From Alkaliphilus serpentinus (GTDB taxonomy: Bacteria > Bacillota > Clostridia > Peptostreptococcales > Natronincolaceae), in the NCBI RefSeq assembly GCF_009017255.1, contig NZ_WBZB01000047.1:1-64000 (forward strand): a stretch of DNA of 64,000 nt, written 5' to 3'. Position numbers and translations under genes: made by a program. Under the pieces are notes generated by a model. It searched no databases and was not told where the DNA came from. It worked only from the letters and a program-made list of their open reading frames with translations. Below are positions 34,467 through 43,459 of this stretch, piece by piece; positions within the stretch are counted from its first letter, which is position 1, and every line of letters begins with the position of its first letter.

Positions 34467-36116
34467 GTAGTGTCAACTAAGAAACCCCTTAGTTCTAATA
34501 AAACTCTATATTTTCAAAGGTTTTCACTCTTTTTTTGAATAAAAAAACAATGACCCCCTTTTTTCGGTTATAATTTGAGTTCTCACACACAAAATCATCT
34601 CGCAAAAGAAAGGATGTCATCGTTTTGAACTCAATTATATCTCATTTACTTTTAATTATCCAATACCAAAATCAACATATTCGCTGGCTGGTATTTTTTA
34701 TCTCTAAATATGTTCCTCTAGCTCAATGGGCTTTTGATGATGTTCATTCACCTAAGTACCAAAGATTTAAGACTGATATTCTTCCTGTTATCCAGCCTTT
34801 TATTAAGCAAGACTGGCAGTTCCTTTTGGCGTATTACGAGTGGAAGTACAAGAAAAAACTTAAACCTGTTAACAGGCGTAATGGTAAGTCTATCCCCGAG
34901 GATACATCTTGCCCTCTTTGTGGTGCCACTCATCATTATCTCTATGATAACAATGGTGATAAGGGTCAGTACCAATGCAAAGTTTGTGGTAAAACTTTCA
35001 TAACTGGCGAGTTCGTTACTAAAAAACTTAAGCTCAAGTGCCCATATTGTAGCCATTCTTTATCACCTATAAAGAGTCGTAAGTTCTTTACTATCCATAA
35101 GTGTGTTAATAAAAAGTGTTCTTATTATTTACATAATCTCAAGAATGTTGACAAAGGAATCATTGAAAAAGGTCAAAAGTACAAGCACAAACTTCACTAT
35201 ATTTACCGTGAGTTTAATGTCGATTTTTTCAACATGGATATCAACTCATTGCCTAAAAATGCATTTTCTCTTAAGTTTCGTAAAAACAACGCTCACATTA
35301 TGTCCCTTTGTTTAACTTTTCATGTTAATCTCGGTCTTTCTTTGCGTAAAACTGCGCAAGCTCTTGAGGATCTCTATGGTATTAAAGTCTCTCACACCAT
35401 GGTCGCTAACTACGCAAGAACTGCCGCTGTTCTTGTTAAGCCTTTTGTCGATAACTATGACTATAGTAAATCCAACACTTTTGTTGCTGATGAGACTTAT
35501 ATCAAAGTTAAGGGCATCAAAGGTTATATATGGTTCATCATGGATGCTGTTTCACGCTCTATCATCGGTTACCAAGTTTCTGATAATAGAACTGTTGGCC
35601 CATGCATCTTAGCCATGAGAATGGCTTTTAAATATGTCTCTAATATTTCTCATAAGTTTAAGTTTATTGCTGATGGATATAGTGCATATCCACTTGCAGC
35701 TCAACAGTTTGCCCTCAGGGATAAAAATCCACTTCATTTCGATATTACTCAAGTTATTGGTTTATCTAATGATGATGCTGTTTCTAAAGAGTTTAGACCA
35801 TACAAACAGATGGTTGAGAGGCTTAACAGAACCTTTAAGGTTACATATCGATGTTCGTGTGGATACGATAACTTTGATGGTGCTAATTATGCTGTCTCTC
35901 TTTGGGTTTGTTACTATAACTTTCTTCGTAAGCACACCTCTAAAAACGACAAGGTTTTGAATTCTGTTGATATGATTGAAAATGCTGACAACATGCCAGG
36001 TAAATGGCAGATTCTTATTTTTCTTGGTCAACAGACAATCTTAGAGCTTCAGAGAGAAAAGACTTTAATTGATTGTTCTTAGATTTAAGCCAGAGGTTAC
36101 TTTAAGTTGTCAAAAT
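34467..36116 (+). mobile_element. IS240-like insertion sequence
   Basis: An element on the opposite strand to its surroundings. Imperfect terminal inverted repeats are visible: GTAGTGTCAACTAAGAAACC on the left and, read in reverse complement from 36116, TTTTGACAACTTAAAGTAACC on the right. It contains one transposase gene. The exact ends and the target duplication could not be fixed. It is inserted between two T4SS genes that are normally close together, so it may polarise expression of the VirB6-like segment. Confidence 0.6.
34625..36082 (+). CDS. DDE transposase (IS6/IS240-like) with zinc ribbons
   Basis: 485 residues. The N-terminal third has two zinc ribbons (CPLCGATHH...CKVCGKTF, CPYCSHS...CVNKKCSYY) and an HTH (LSLRKTAQALEDLYGIKVSH). 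The DDE core shows FVADETYIKVKGIKGYIWF (D), FIADGYSAYPLA (D) and MVERLNRTFK (E), the DDE_Tnp_IS240 type. The catalytic triad is intact, so the element may be active. TTG start with AAAGGATG upstream. Family assignment beyond IS240-like is not secure; the long zinc-ribbon N-terminus is unlike short IS6 enzymes. Confidence 0.82.
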   Translation: MNSIISHLLLIIQYQNQHIRWLVFFISKYVPLAQWAFDDVHSPKYQRFKTDILPVIQPFIKQDWQFLLAYYEWKYKKKLKPVNRRNGKSIPEDTSCPLCGATHHYLYDNNGDKGQYQCKVCGKTFITGEFVTKKLKLKCPYCSHSLSPIKSRKFFTIHKCVNKKCSYYLHNLKNVDKGIIEKGQKYKHKLHYIYREFNVDFFNMDINSLPKNAFSLKFRKNNAHIMSLCLTFHVNLGLSLRKTAQALEDLYGIKVSHTMVANYARTAAVLVKPFVDNYDYSKSNTFVADETYIKVKGIKGYIWFIMDAVSRSIIGYQVSDNRTVGPCILAMRMAFKYVSNISHKFKFIADGYSAYPLAAQQFALRDKNPLHFDITQVIGLSNDDAVSKEFRPYKQMVERLNRTFKVTYRCSCGYDNFDGANYAVSLWVCYYNFLRKHTSKNDKVLNSVDMIENADNMPGKWQILIFLGQQTILELQREKTLIDCS

Positions 36117-36391
36117 CTCTGATTTTGATTTACCCTTTATAGCATTAAAAAGCAATGCTAGACTTATTTATCGACGGGATAATTATGTTTGTTCTTGAGT
36201 TATCGCCGTCGGTTCTTAACATTTGTATTGCTTTTTTGTGCTGTCAAGGGCAACGAAATCCAGCTTTTTTTAGTTATACTATCTTTCTTTTATAAAACAA
36301 TCTGGAAAATTCTTTTAAACTGCTTTTTCATATGCTACTTTACGTTACCGTTTAAAATAGTTTTATATTTTTAATCAGGATTTGCCCATGA
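36083..36391. other. Non-coding stretch: IS right end and spacer
   Basis: The first ~35 bp hold the right inverted repeat of the IS240-like element. The remainder (36117-36391) has no supported gene. A hairpin TTTAATCA...TGATTAAA (36370-36396) overlaps the stop of the VirB2-like gene and could end its transcript weakly, as no clean T-run follows on the minus strand. Confidence 0.5.
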
Positions 36392-36748
36392 TTAAACGTA
36401 GTAACCAATAATCAGATTAAGTGTTGCCGAAGCTAGAACTGCTCCTATAACTGAAACAATCACCGTCACAATACGGTTGTTCCATTTCTTCTGGTCGATT
36501 TCATCTGCTGCGCTTCTTCTAATGAAGAAATAGATAATCAGCAAAACACCGACAATCGGTGCTAAAACCATTAGCCATGTCGTTACGTCTTGAATCAATT
36601 TTTCAGTTCCTTTGACAATTTGACTGTCCTGAACCGTATCCGCCATAACTGGAACCGATGACATCATCATCACGACCAGTGTTCCAAAGACTGTCTTTAA
36701 AAGATTCATTGCTTTCATTTTTAGTGGTTTAAGTTTCACCTTGTTCAC
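36392..36748 (-). CDS. VirB2/TrbC-like pilin candidate
   Basis: 118 residues. A signal-peptide-like start (FGTLVVMMMSSVPVMA) is followed by two hydrophobic helices (WLMVLAPIVGVLLIIYFF and IVTVIVSVIGAVLASATLNLI) separated by a charged loop (RRSAADEIDQKKWNNR). This is the VirB2/TrbC pilin layout. It starts just after virD4, the usual position in Clostridial elements. The start is uncertain: GTG at 36748 is close to the AAAGG site, and GTG three codons later is also possible. Confidence 0.7.
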   Translation of the reverse strand: MNKVKLKPLKMKAMNLLKTVFGTLVVMMMSSVPVMADTVQDSQIVKGTEKLIQDVTTWLMVLAPIVGVLLIIYFFIRRSAADEIDQKKWNNRIVTVIVSVIGAVLASATLNLIIGYYV

Positions 36749-36754
36749 CGCCTT

Positions 36755-38797
36755 TCATATTGCGCATATAAACAAAATTCGTTTTTTCTTCTTGGGTGTA
36801 ATACTCCCAAATGTTCCATGTATCAATGGCATTAGGAGATTTTCTTTGATTTCGTTTTCCTTCTCTTTTTTCACGCACCTTCTGTTATGTTCTTTGTCTC
36901 CAAGCCCAAAGAGGGTATTAAAAAACCACTCCGATAGATCTGGCAATTGCATCATTGCCGGGTGATTTCTCGAAGTGATTAATGTATATGGTCTATTGAT
37001 TCGTCTGATCTCGTCCACCGTTAATAAGGCTCGGTGGGTCAGATTAACGCTATGGGAACTTGATGGATTAGAATATTTACCATGAGATGAACTCAGAGAA
37101 TAAGTGGATACGGTATAGTTCCCCAGCTTCTTTGATATTTCATCCAAAGTTCCCAAATCATCTGCCTGAAGATAAAGCCAGGTTTCACAGTTGGATTTAA
37201 TAGTGCCAGCGACTTCTTTACCATATTTCTCATCCAACTGCATAAAGCTTTGAAGGAATAAATTGAAACGAATGCCTCTACCACCACCTACAGTCAGCTT
37301 ATTTGCAAAATCGGGGATTTTAACAAAGTTACCGAACTCTTCAAGCATGAAGTTAACTCGTCTTTTTAATCGTCCACCTCTCTCATCTGCATTTTTAACA
37401 AGTTGCATATAGCATTGATTAACAAAGAGACTTGCTAAACTATAATAGGTTGTCTTTTCATCAGGAAGCACAATAAACAGTACCTGCTTGTCCGATCCCA
37501 TTCTCCTTAAGTCAAAGTCACTGGCTTCTGACATAGAATGAATGAGTGGGTTTGTAAACAGCCTTAATGTTGTCAGTGCTGAAGTATAAAATGATCCCCT
37601 AGTTTTGCTTGGAGCAACTTCACTTATGGCAAGTAAGGCTTTTGCAGGATGATGTGCCGGCATGTTCTTCATGTATTTGATAATTGGCATTGCCCCATCT
37701 ACTACTTTGCACATCTCACTGATGAAGAAATAAACATTGCTCATGTTCTGATATCTTCTGTCTTTACCATTACGATTGTCATAAACGACTGCCATAATAG
37801 CACTGGCAATAATGCTAGCTTCACCGTTGGTCCATATTTTTTCATTATGACTATTCTCCGGCACAAGGGCAGCTGTTAAATCCCATGTGGCATCGACTGC
37901 TTTAGGAATATCATTTTCATCAATGGCATCAATGACTGGCTGTAAGAAGTTATACCGATCACTCTTTAAGGGATTCTTAAAGTCAATGCAAATCACTTCA
38001 TAACCAAGAGCTTCAAAATAGAGATAGGTATAAGTGAAGATTTCACCTTTTGGATCACTAATAACTAAGCTTTCAGTTGAAAGTCCCAGTAGTCCAACAG
38101 ATTGAAGCACTACAGACCTTGTTTTTCCTGATCGTGTTGCACCAATACAGAGACTATGGGTATCCTCATCAATGTAAAATATCTTTTCAGTATCTCCCTC
38201 TTTATGAAAACCAACAACGATACCGCCTTGGTTTAGCTTGGGTAACGGATATTCCTGCGTATCGGTTTCTGGTAAGTCTTTTTCATTTGACTTTTCATTA
38301 CTTCTTTCTGATAGTCTTTGAAGGGTTTCTCCTTGGGATAAGTTTTCTTTTTTTGAACAGTATTCTTTTTCTTCATCCTGTCTGATCCTTTCCATTAATA
38401 TTTTTAGTTCGTTTCTTCTAAGCTTTATAGATTTAAACCCTTTGTTTTTTTCTTCTTCTGTGAGCCATCTAGCTGATCCAAATTGCATTTGTCCTGCTCT
38501 AACCGGCGTTGATATATCAGGAGTAACTGCTTCTAAATCTGATTGATAGGGCTTCATATTTGCCAGATAGAAATAAATAGAGCACAGAAGGATAAAGCCT
38601 TGTAAATAAAGAAATAGTGACAAATGTTGACCACTTGCCGTCATACTTTCAAAACATGATTTTATTGGGATAAAAGATAACACCTTCATTTTTCCTGACA
38701 ATAAAAAATGTAGGTTCGTGGAAAAATAAATATTCATCCATAAACCTACAAGAAATATTAGAGCTGATATCATCAGCTTCAGTTGTTTATACTTCAT
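36755..38797 (-). CDS. virD4: VirD4/TraG coupling protein
   Basis: 680 residues. Two N-terminal membrane helices (LMISALIFLVGLWMNIYF, FLYLQGFILLCSIYFYL) anchor it; Walker A HSLCIGATRSGKTRSVVLQS near residue 216; SLVISDPKGEIFTYTY; VLFIVLPDEKTTYYSLASL; RVNFMLEEFGNFVKIPDF (Walker B region). It brings the relaxosome to the T4SS channel. The C-terminal tail is charged. It starts 14 bp after the 149-residue protein gene. All motifs are intact. Confidence 0.94.
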   Translation of the reverse strand: MKYKQLKLMISALIFLVGLWMNIYFSTNLHFLLSGKMKVLSFIPIKSCFESMTASGQHLSLFLYLQGFILLCSIYFYLANMKPYQSDLEAVTPDISTPVRAGQMQFGSARWLTEEEKNKGFKSIKLRRNELKILMERIRQDEEKEYCSKKENLSQGETLQRLSERSNEKSNEKDLPETDTQEYPLPKLNQGGIVVGFHKEGDTEKIFYIDEDTHSLCIGATRSGKTRSVVLQSVGLLGLSTESLVISDPKGEIFTYTYLYFEALGYEVICIDFKNPLKSDRYNFLQPVIDAIDENDIPKAVDATWDLTAALVPENSHNEKIWTNGEASIIASAIMAVVYDNRNGKDRRYQNMSNVYFFISEMCKVVDGAMPIIKYMKNMPAHHPAKALLAISEVAPSKTRGSFYTSALTTLRLFTNPLIHSMSEASDFDLRRMGSDKQVLFIVLPDEKTTYYSLASLFVNQCYMQLVKNADERGGRLKRRVNFMLEEFGNFVKIPDFANKLTVGGGRGIRFNLFLQSFMQLDEKYGKEVAGTIKSNCETWLYLQADDLGTLDEISKKLGNYTVSTYSLSSSHGKYSNPSSSHSVNLTHRALLTVDEIRRINRPYTLITSRNHPAMMQLPDLSEWFFNTLFGLGDKEHNRRCVKKEKENEIKENLLMPLIHGTFGSITPKKKKRILFICAI

Positions 38798-38810
38798 CTT
38801 TCACATCACC

Positions 38811-39260
38811 TCACAGTTCTATCCCGTCATCAGCAACTATTTCGAGGTCTTCAAGTTTCTTATGGCGTAGAATCTCCGGGACAATCAATTCGATTTTTTC
38901 AAGAATCGAACCGATGGCTTTTTCGTCCTTATAATTCAAGTTACCATTAAGCCCCACATAATTCACTAGGCTTGAATGGATTAATTTTAAATCTGTTTCG
39001 CCAAACATCCGATTGGCATTAATAAGTCCTGCTCGTTTAGCAAAATCTTCTTTTGCAGCTTCAAGACTTGTAAAATAATGCCCCAATGTAACGGAGTTAC
39101 CATCATAGGTATATCGCCAAGTCACAAATTCAAAGCCTTCCTGCATTTTACCCATAGCTAGAACATGTCCATCATGTTCTAAAATTTTACGATAGCCATC
39201 TTTTAATCCATCTGCCTGCAATGCTTTTAATTGATTGTAGAGTTCCATTAATTTTGTCAT
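38811..39260 (-). CDS. Unknown protein of the relaxase/coupling region
   Basis: 149 residues, soluble. The text GYRKILEHDGHVLAMGKMQE and FEFVTWRYTYDGNSVTLGHY, then FTSLEAAKEDFAKRAGLI, resembles small proteins carried next to relaxase genes in Clostridial elements, but I cannot name a family. It lies between the relaxase (16 bp) and virD4 (13 bp) and is probably cotranscribed, so a role in the relaxosome is plausible. Confidence 0.6.
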   Translation of the reverse strand: MTKLMELYNQLKALQADGLKDGYRKILEHDGHVLAMGKMQEGFEFVTWRYTYDGNSVTLGHYFTSLEAAKEDFAKRAGLINANRMFGETDLKLIHSSLVNYVGLNGNLNYKDEKAIGSILEKIELIVPEILRHKKLEDLEIVADDGIEL

Positions 39261-39276
39261 TCAATCGTCCACCTTT

Positions 39277-40233
39277 CTACATACTATTTTCACTTTCTTT
39301 GTCCCAGTTAAGACCTTTTCCTTTCTTTGATTCTTCAATTTTTTCTTTGAGTGCTTCCCCTTCCAGTGTTGATAATGGATAGTTCTTACCGGTCTCTGAT
39401 GGAGTATCTATTTTAACAAGTTGTACTGCCGATAAAAGCATTTCCATTTTACTTCTAGAAAGCTTAGCATCCATTCTCTGACTATTTAATTCAAAAGCTT
39501 TTAACAGTGCTTCCTTAGTAAAATGTTCAGGAGGATAGAGTTTTCTGTTTCTGCATTTTTTACCCTCACCATTTGTAAAAGTAATATATTTTCTAGTATC
39601 ACTCCAATCCACTTGATAGCCTAATGCATTCATATTGGCTATGAACTCTTCTTTGTTTCTGGCAATCCATTTCACTTTTTTCACAGCTAAAAAGAGTTCA
39701 TACTTCCAGCTATGGCCTTTTTCTTTAGAGCGATATTCGCCCCGATTGATATGACTACCTGATTTCCCCTGGGTTATAATCAACCCATATTTTTTGCAGA
39801 TTTCATCAGAATAATCTTTCATCATTTGAAGCTGTTCTGCACTTTGTTTCCACTTGTGTCCTGTCTTTTTATTAACAGTATTTACAACAAAATGGGTGTG
39901 AAGATGATCTCTATCTGTATGGACTGCATAGGCAACTTGAAAACCTTTAAATGCTTCCATTTGAACCATCTCATCCGCAATTTGCTTGACGATTTCAGGA
40001 GTCACCTTATCATATGGTGCAAAGCTCTGAGTAAAGTGGATATATTGCCTTCCTTTTGTTTTACTGTTGAGTTCTTTTATCATAAAGAAGTCGTTATAAG
40101 CCGTATTAACGTCACAGTTATGACCGCCTTTAAGATTTTCTTCTGTTTTAGCCGGATTGATAATGTATTTAAGAACTCTTTTTAGTGCTGATAAGGTATT
40201 GTTCTTCCCATTAATAAATTCAATAACAGCCAT
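39277..40233 (-). CDS. MOBP-type relaxase
   Basis: 318 residues. The HUH motif is YAVHTDRDHLHTHFVVNTVN near residue 110 (H-x-D-x-x-H-x-H). The catalytic tyrosine is probably in KGRQYIHFTQSF or in the N-terminal KRVLKYII, which I cannot decide. A Relaxase/VirD2-type protein; it nicks one strand at oriT and leads it into the recipient. It is short because the large helicase/primase functions are encoded separately. Its ribosome site is weak. It follows the 129-residue gene by 5 bp. Confidence 0.9.
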   Translation of the reverse strand: MAVIEFINGKNNTLSALKRVLKYIINPAKTEENLKGGHNCDVNTAYNDFFMIKELNSKTKGRQYIHFTQSFAPYDKVTPEIVKQIADEMVQMEAFKGFQVAYAVHTDRDHLHTHFVVNTVNKKTGHKWKQSAEQLQMMKDYSDEICKKYGLIITQGKSGSHINRGEYRSKEKGHSWKYELFLAVKKVKWIARNKEEFIANMNALGYQVDWSDTRKYITFTNGEGKKCRNRKLYPPEHFTKEALLKAFELNSQRMDAKLSRSKMEMLLSAVQLVKIDTPSETGKNYPLSTLEGEALKEKIEESKKGKGLNWDKESENSM

Positions 40234-40238
40234 AAGGT

Positions 40239-40595
40239 CTATATCTCATCTAACTCATGATCTAATTCATTGGCTAGATCCTTTAAGTCTTCAATCATCT
40301 TTTGACTAATTTCTGCTTTAACACCTACAGCTTCATATAGATTCGATAATGCACCAATCATCTTTTCAGGTTTTTCTTCAAAAAGTTTTGATTGCCTAAT
40401 GTCTTGTGATATTAGAAAGTCTTGTCCTTTAGCGTATTGTCCCTTAATTACAACATCAACTGCATATGCTCCTTCAGTAATCCCAATAGCCGTATATCTA
40501 CCGTCATCCGACAATTGTTTAAAATACTCAGCAGCTTCCTGCAGATTATCCATCCATTTGCATCCGGGTCCGTACTGGTAAATGTGATATTTCAT
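40239..40595 (-). CDS. Small unknown protein between MobC-like and relaxase genes
   Basis: About 118 residues from ATG at 40595 (GGGGTG, 6 nt). YHIYQYGPGCKWMDNLQEAA and YTAIGITEGAYAVDVVIKGQ form a likely alpha/beta domain; the C-terminus is an acidic helix (IEDLKDLANELDHELDEI). No family recognised. Position between two relaxosome genes suggests an accessory role in transfer. Confidence 0.6.
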   Translation of the reverse strand: MKYHIYQYGPGCKWMDNLQEAAEYFKQLSDDGRYTAIGITEGAYAVDVVIKGQYAKGQDFLISQDIRQSKLFEEKPEKMIGALSNLYEAVGVKAEISQKMIEDLKDLANELDHELDEI

Positions 40596-40600
40596 GTGCT

Positions 40601-40930
40601 TCACCCCTTCCGTTTCACTAATTTGCATAATTCATCCCATAAGCCAGAAAATGCTTCTCTGGTTTTCGTTAGATTGACTTCCTTGATTTTTCCTTGATGG
40701 GCTAATACGGTCAACTGGTTTAAGTTGTTGCCAATTTTAGATAGCTCATGATTCATTCTTTTAATATCATCAAAAAAAATAATCTCCTTGTCCAGTGCGG
40801 ACAGAGAGACATATCTGCTAGTGCTAAGATTGGCTTTTTTTGCTTTACCTACAATCTTTTGATATTCTTTTTCTGTAACTCTTAGATTGACTCGTTTTGT
40901 TTTATTCGATTTAATCACCTTCTCACACAA
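40601..40930 (-). CDS. mobC: MobC-like relaxosome accessory protein
   Basis: 109 residues. KRVNLRVTEKEYQKIVGKAK is a ribbon-helix-helix start, and MNHELSKIGNNLNQLTVLAH is the conserved helix of the MobC/MbeC family. MobC proteins bind oriT and help the relaxase to open and nick DNA. The start is unclear: TTG at 40930 falls in the T-run of the upstream terminator, and GTG at 40918 is another choice. It precedes the relaxase gene by one small gene, the typical order. Confidence 0.82.
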   Translation of the reverse strand: MCEKVIKSNKTKRVNLRVTEKEYQKIVGKAKKANLSTSRYVSLSALDKEIIFFDDIKRMNHELSKIGNNLNQLTVLAHQGKIKEVNLTKTREAFSGLWDELCKLVKRKG

Positions 40931-40959
40931 AAAAACTCAAGATGCAATTACACCTCGAG
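40929..40959 (-). terminator. Intrinsic terminator upstream of mobC
   Basis: On the minus strand CTCGAGGTG-TAATTG-CATCTTGAG (9 bp, two G-U pairs) followed by seven T. It would end transcripts from the 105-residue gene and set the start of the mob operon. Confidence 0.75.
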
Positions 40960-41015
40960 TCTCTTATACCTAGACTAGTACAAAACATATGCATCATCAA
41001 CCATAGTATTTTTTA

Positions 41016-41333
41016 CTAGATAACTATAGCTTCTGCTCCGATTCCAATACTTCCAAGATCCGACATTAAACGCCAATATACATCTGATTCATAAAACTCT
41101 GTTTCAGAACCATTACCTTGAGACGGGTCAATCTTATACATCTCAGGGACGCTGTACGAAATAACGTAACCCATTTGGGACTCATCCCAGTTTACCTTTA
41201 CCTCCATATTAGCAGTATCAATATCATAATTGTCATTACCATAATTTTTAGCAATATACTCAAAAGAGTATGTAAAATGGTAACTATCACCTTTTTTTAA
41301 TGATTTCATATATTCATCATCATTCTCAAACAT
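41016..41333 (-). CDS. Unknown soluble protein
   Basis: 105 residues, acidic, beta-rich in appearance (YHFTYSFEYIAKNYG, ANMEVKVNWDESQMGYVISY). The ATG has AAGGTG 7 nt upstream. It stands alone between the hairpin cluster and the terminator before mobC. No family recognised; it may be a small cargo or immunity-type protein, without evidence. Confidence 0.6.
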   Translation of the reverse strand: MFENDDEYMKSLKKGDSYHFTYSFEYIAKNYGNDNYDIDTANMEVKVNWDESQMGYVISYSVPEMYKIDPSQGNGSETEFYESDVYWRLMSDLGSIGIGAEAIVI

Positions 41334-41450
41334 TTATTCACCTTCTTTCTTTCCTTATTTTAACAATATTATACAGTAAATAATGTAAAAATCATATGGT
41401 AGTAACTACTGCACAATAATAATCATCTTCTTCAAGTTTGCCTTAAGGGT

Positions 41451-41548
41451 TTGGGACACAGTCCCAAGTATTTATAGGGTATGGGAAACTCCCATCAAGC
41501 ACAATGTCATACATTGTGGAAGCTTGCCCTCATGAAAGCAGAGCTTTC
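41451..41548. other. Cluster of four perfect hairpins, candidate oriT
   Basis: Within 98 bp: TTGGGAC-ACA-GTCCCAA (41451-41467), ATGGGA-AAC-TCCCAT (41481-41495), CACAATG-TCATA-CATTGTG (41500-41518) and GAAAGC-AGA-GCTTTC (41534-41548). All stems are perfect with 3-5 nt loops. Between the last two is AGCTTGCCCTCATG, which loosely resembles TGCGCCCT-type nick regions. It lies about 500 bp upstream of mobC and the relaxase, the usual location for oriT. A structured RNA is the alternative. Confidence 0.5.
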
Positions 41549-41574
41549 TAATTCGGTTTTGGGGATATTGAAAT

Positions 41575-43368
41575 TCAAAATATTTCATCAAGTTTTTTCT
41601 TCGCTTCAACAAGCATTGGAATAATTGAATTGTTTTGGTTCCTTGCAATTGAGAACATCCTGCAAATAACAAATTTAAAGTCTGATGAAAACTTAAATTG
41701 ACAGAATTCATCATCTAACACTTTGTCCAAATTTTCATTAACATATAACCAGAACGCCTCAGAACATACAATTCTTTTAAACCGATTGACTTCATCTGTT
41801 AAGTGATAAAACTCAATTCTATCTTCATAATAAGGATTAAATAACCAATATAATACTTCAATTGCATTCATATACTCTAATTTCTGAAATCCTGCATGCA
41901 TACGCTCGCCCAATAATTCGTTAATTATACAATCGTAAAACTCATAGTCATCAGTATTATCTTTATAAAAAAACACTTTGAAAAATCCACTGAAAAAGTT
42001 TTTAATTCTACTTGATTCTGAAAAATTTTCTATTATATAGATTATAGAAGCCATGTCTAATATTAGTTCAACTGCTAAAGTCTCATCATCAATCTCGTTA
42101 ATACACTTTGCATAATCCCCATGTGCAATTGGATTTCTTACCTGATCAACAAAATAGTAGAAAAAATAAAGATATATTTCAAGATGAATACCCTTCCCAA
42201 CATCATTTAAAAACTCTAGTACTTTCCTTAGTATTGGAAAATCTAATTCCCGAAAGCTATCTATTCTCAAATACGTTGTAATATCTCTCATAAAATCATT
42301 AAACATACCTTCAATTTGACTTGCTACAACATTATTGAATACAACATAGTCTTTCTCCTTGTAAAATTGTAAGCACTTCAATAAAAAAGGTTTACGTTCA
42401 ATTAAACAGTAATTGTTTTCTATCCCATCTTCAATAACATTTATTACTTCATACTGTTCAATTAGATCCTTCAAAATTCTTTTGTATTTTTCCAAATCAT
42501 TTGATCTAAGATTCCTTAATTCATGAATTTTGGGAAAACTATTCACCTCTCCTTGAAGCATCTCTAAAATGTTTGTTTGTTCTTTATTTCTTGATAACTC
42601 GTAATAATACTTTTTTTGTATCTTATCATACAGGTAATATAGTTTGGATTTATAAAACACATTGTCATATTGTTCAAACAATCCCTTAAAAACATCCACA
42701 TCTATAAGATAGTAATTATAAATATCGCTAATTTCACTTGATTTATTCTTTCTACTAGCCCTTACTGAGTTCTGATACAACTCTCTTTTTTGAATCCCTG
42801 GATCTAATAAGTCATTAAATGAAGCCTGAAAGTACACATATACATGCTGTCTTTGTTGTAACTCTAGCTCAAGCAATCTTTTTTCATTTAGCAGAACAGA
42901 TTTTTCATCTTCAAATTGCTTAAGTGGTTTCAAAATATTCGTATCATTTGATATTCTATTTTTTACTTCATCAATCTCATCTGTTAGCTCCTCAATTCTA
43001 TGATTTATCATTGTATTTCTTTCTTCATAGCGTTGGCGAAGCAACTCGACCTCAGCAGTAATTTCAGTAATTACATTTTTTCCTTCATCCAGTGTAATCG
43101 ATGGTAAAACTTCAAAGTCACATATTTCTTTTGCTAAAACTTCATAAAAATTCTCATTACTGAAGTCTTCCATCTTTTTGGGATGCAATAAAACTCTCTT
43201 CAATATTTCTTCTTCATAGGCAACATCAATTAAGCATTCGTTTTTGATAATTTCAAATATATATATCCCTAAATTTTCAAAATTGCTACACTCCAATAAC
43301 CCATCCAATGCAATTAATTTATCATTGTAGGTATATTCACGAATTTTAGAATATATCTCTTTTTTCAC
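41575..43368 (-). CDS. Unknown cargo protein with coiled coil and HEPN-like motif
   Basis: 597 residues. A coiled coil spans ~110-170 (RQRYEERNTMINHRIEELTD, EIDEVKNRISNDTN). Near residue 413 the text YFVDQVRNPIAHGDYAKC carries R-N-x3-H, the HEPN signature, within a helical region (IYLYFFYYFVDQ before it). No named family is recognised. GTG start with AGGAGAG upstream. The gene is flanked by the hairpin cluster and by the DUF6075 gene. It looks like cargo. A role in RNA cleavage or nucleotide transfer is inference from the motif. Confidence 0.6.
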   Translation of the reverse strand: MKKEIYSKIREYTYNDKLIALDGLLECSNFENLGIYIFEIIKNECLIDVAYEEEILKRVLLHPKKMEDFSNENFYEVLAKEICDFEVLPSITLDEGKNVITEITAEVELLRQRYEERNTMINHRIEELTDEIDEVKNRISNDTNILKPLKQFEDEKSVLLNEKRLLELELQQRQHVYVYFQASFNDLLDPGIQKRELYQNSVRASRKNKSSEISDIYNYYLIDVDVFKGLFEQYDNVFYKSKLYYLYDKIQKKYYYELSRNKEQTNILEMLQGEVNSFPKIHELRNLRSNDLEKYKRILKDLIEQYEVINVIEDGIENNYCLIERKPFLLKCLQFYKEKDYVVFNNVVASQIEGMFNDFMRDITTYLRIDSFRELDFPILRKVLEFLNDVGKGIHLEIYLYFFYYFVDQVRNPIAHGDYAKCINEIDDETLAVELILDMASIIYIIENFSESSRIKNFFSGFFKVFFYKDNTDDYEFYDCIINELLGERMHAGFQKLEYMNAIEVLYWLFNPYYEDRIEFYHLTDEVNRFKRIVCSEAFWLYVNENLDKVLDDEFCQFKFSSDFKFVICRMFSIARNQNNSIIPMLVEAKKKLDEIF

Positions 43369-43459
43369 AACTCATCTCTCCTAATTTAAATAATTCAGTT
43401 ATTACTATTTTCTCATAACAGCCCAATTATTTCATCAACTTCTGTAAACTTTTGTAATT

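Noticed and set aside
35762-36031. 89-residue minus-strand ORF within the IS240-like transposase
   Set aside because: Antisense to the DDE catalytic region; no independent support.
36189-36374. 61-residue plus-strand hydrophobic ORF after the IS
   Set aside because: Phe/Leu-rich by AT composition, no ribosome site, no similarity recognised.
41451-41548. Hairpin cluster as a CRISPR array
   Set aside because: The four units differ in sequence and spacing and have no regular repeat-spacer pattern.
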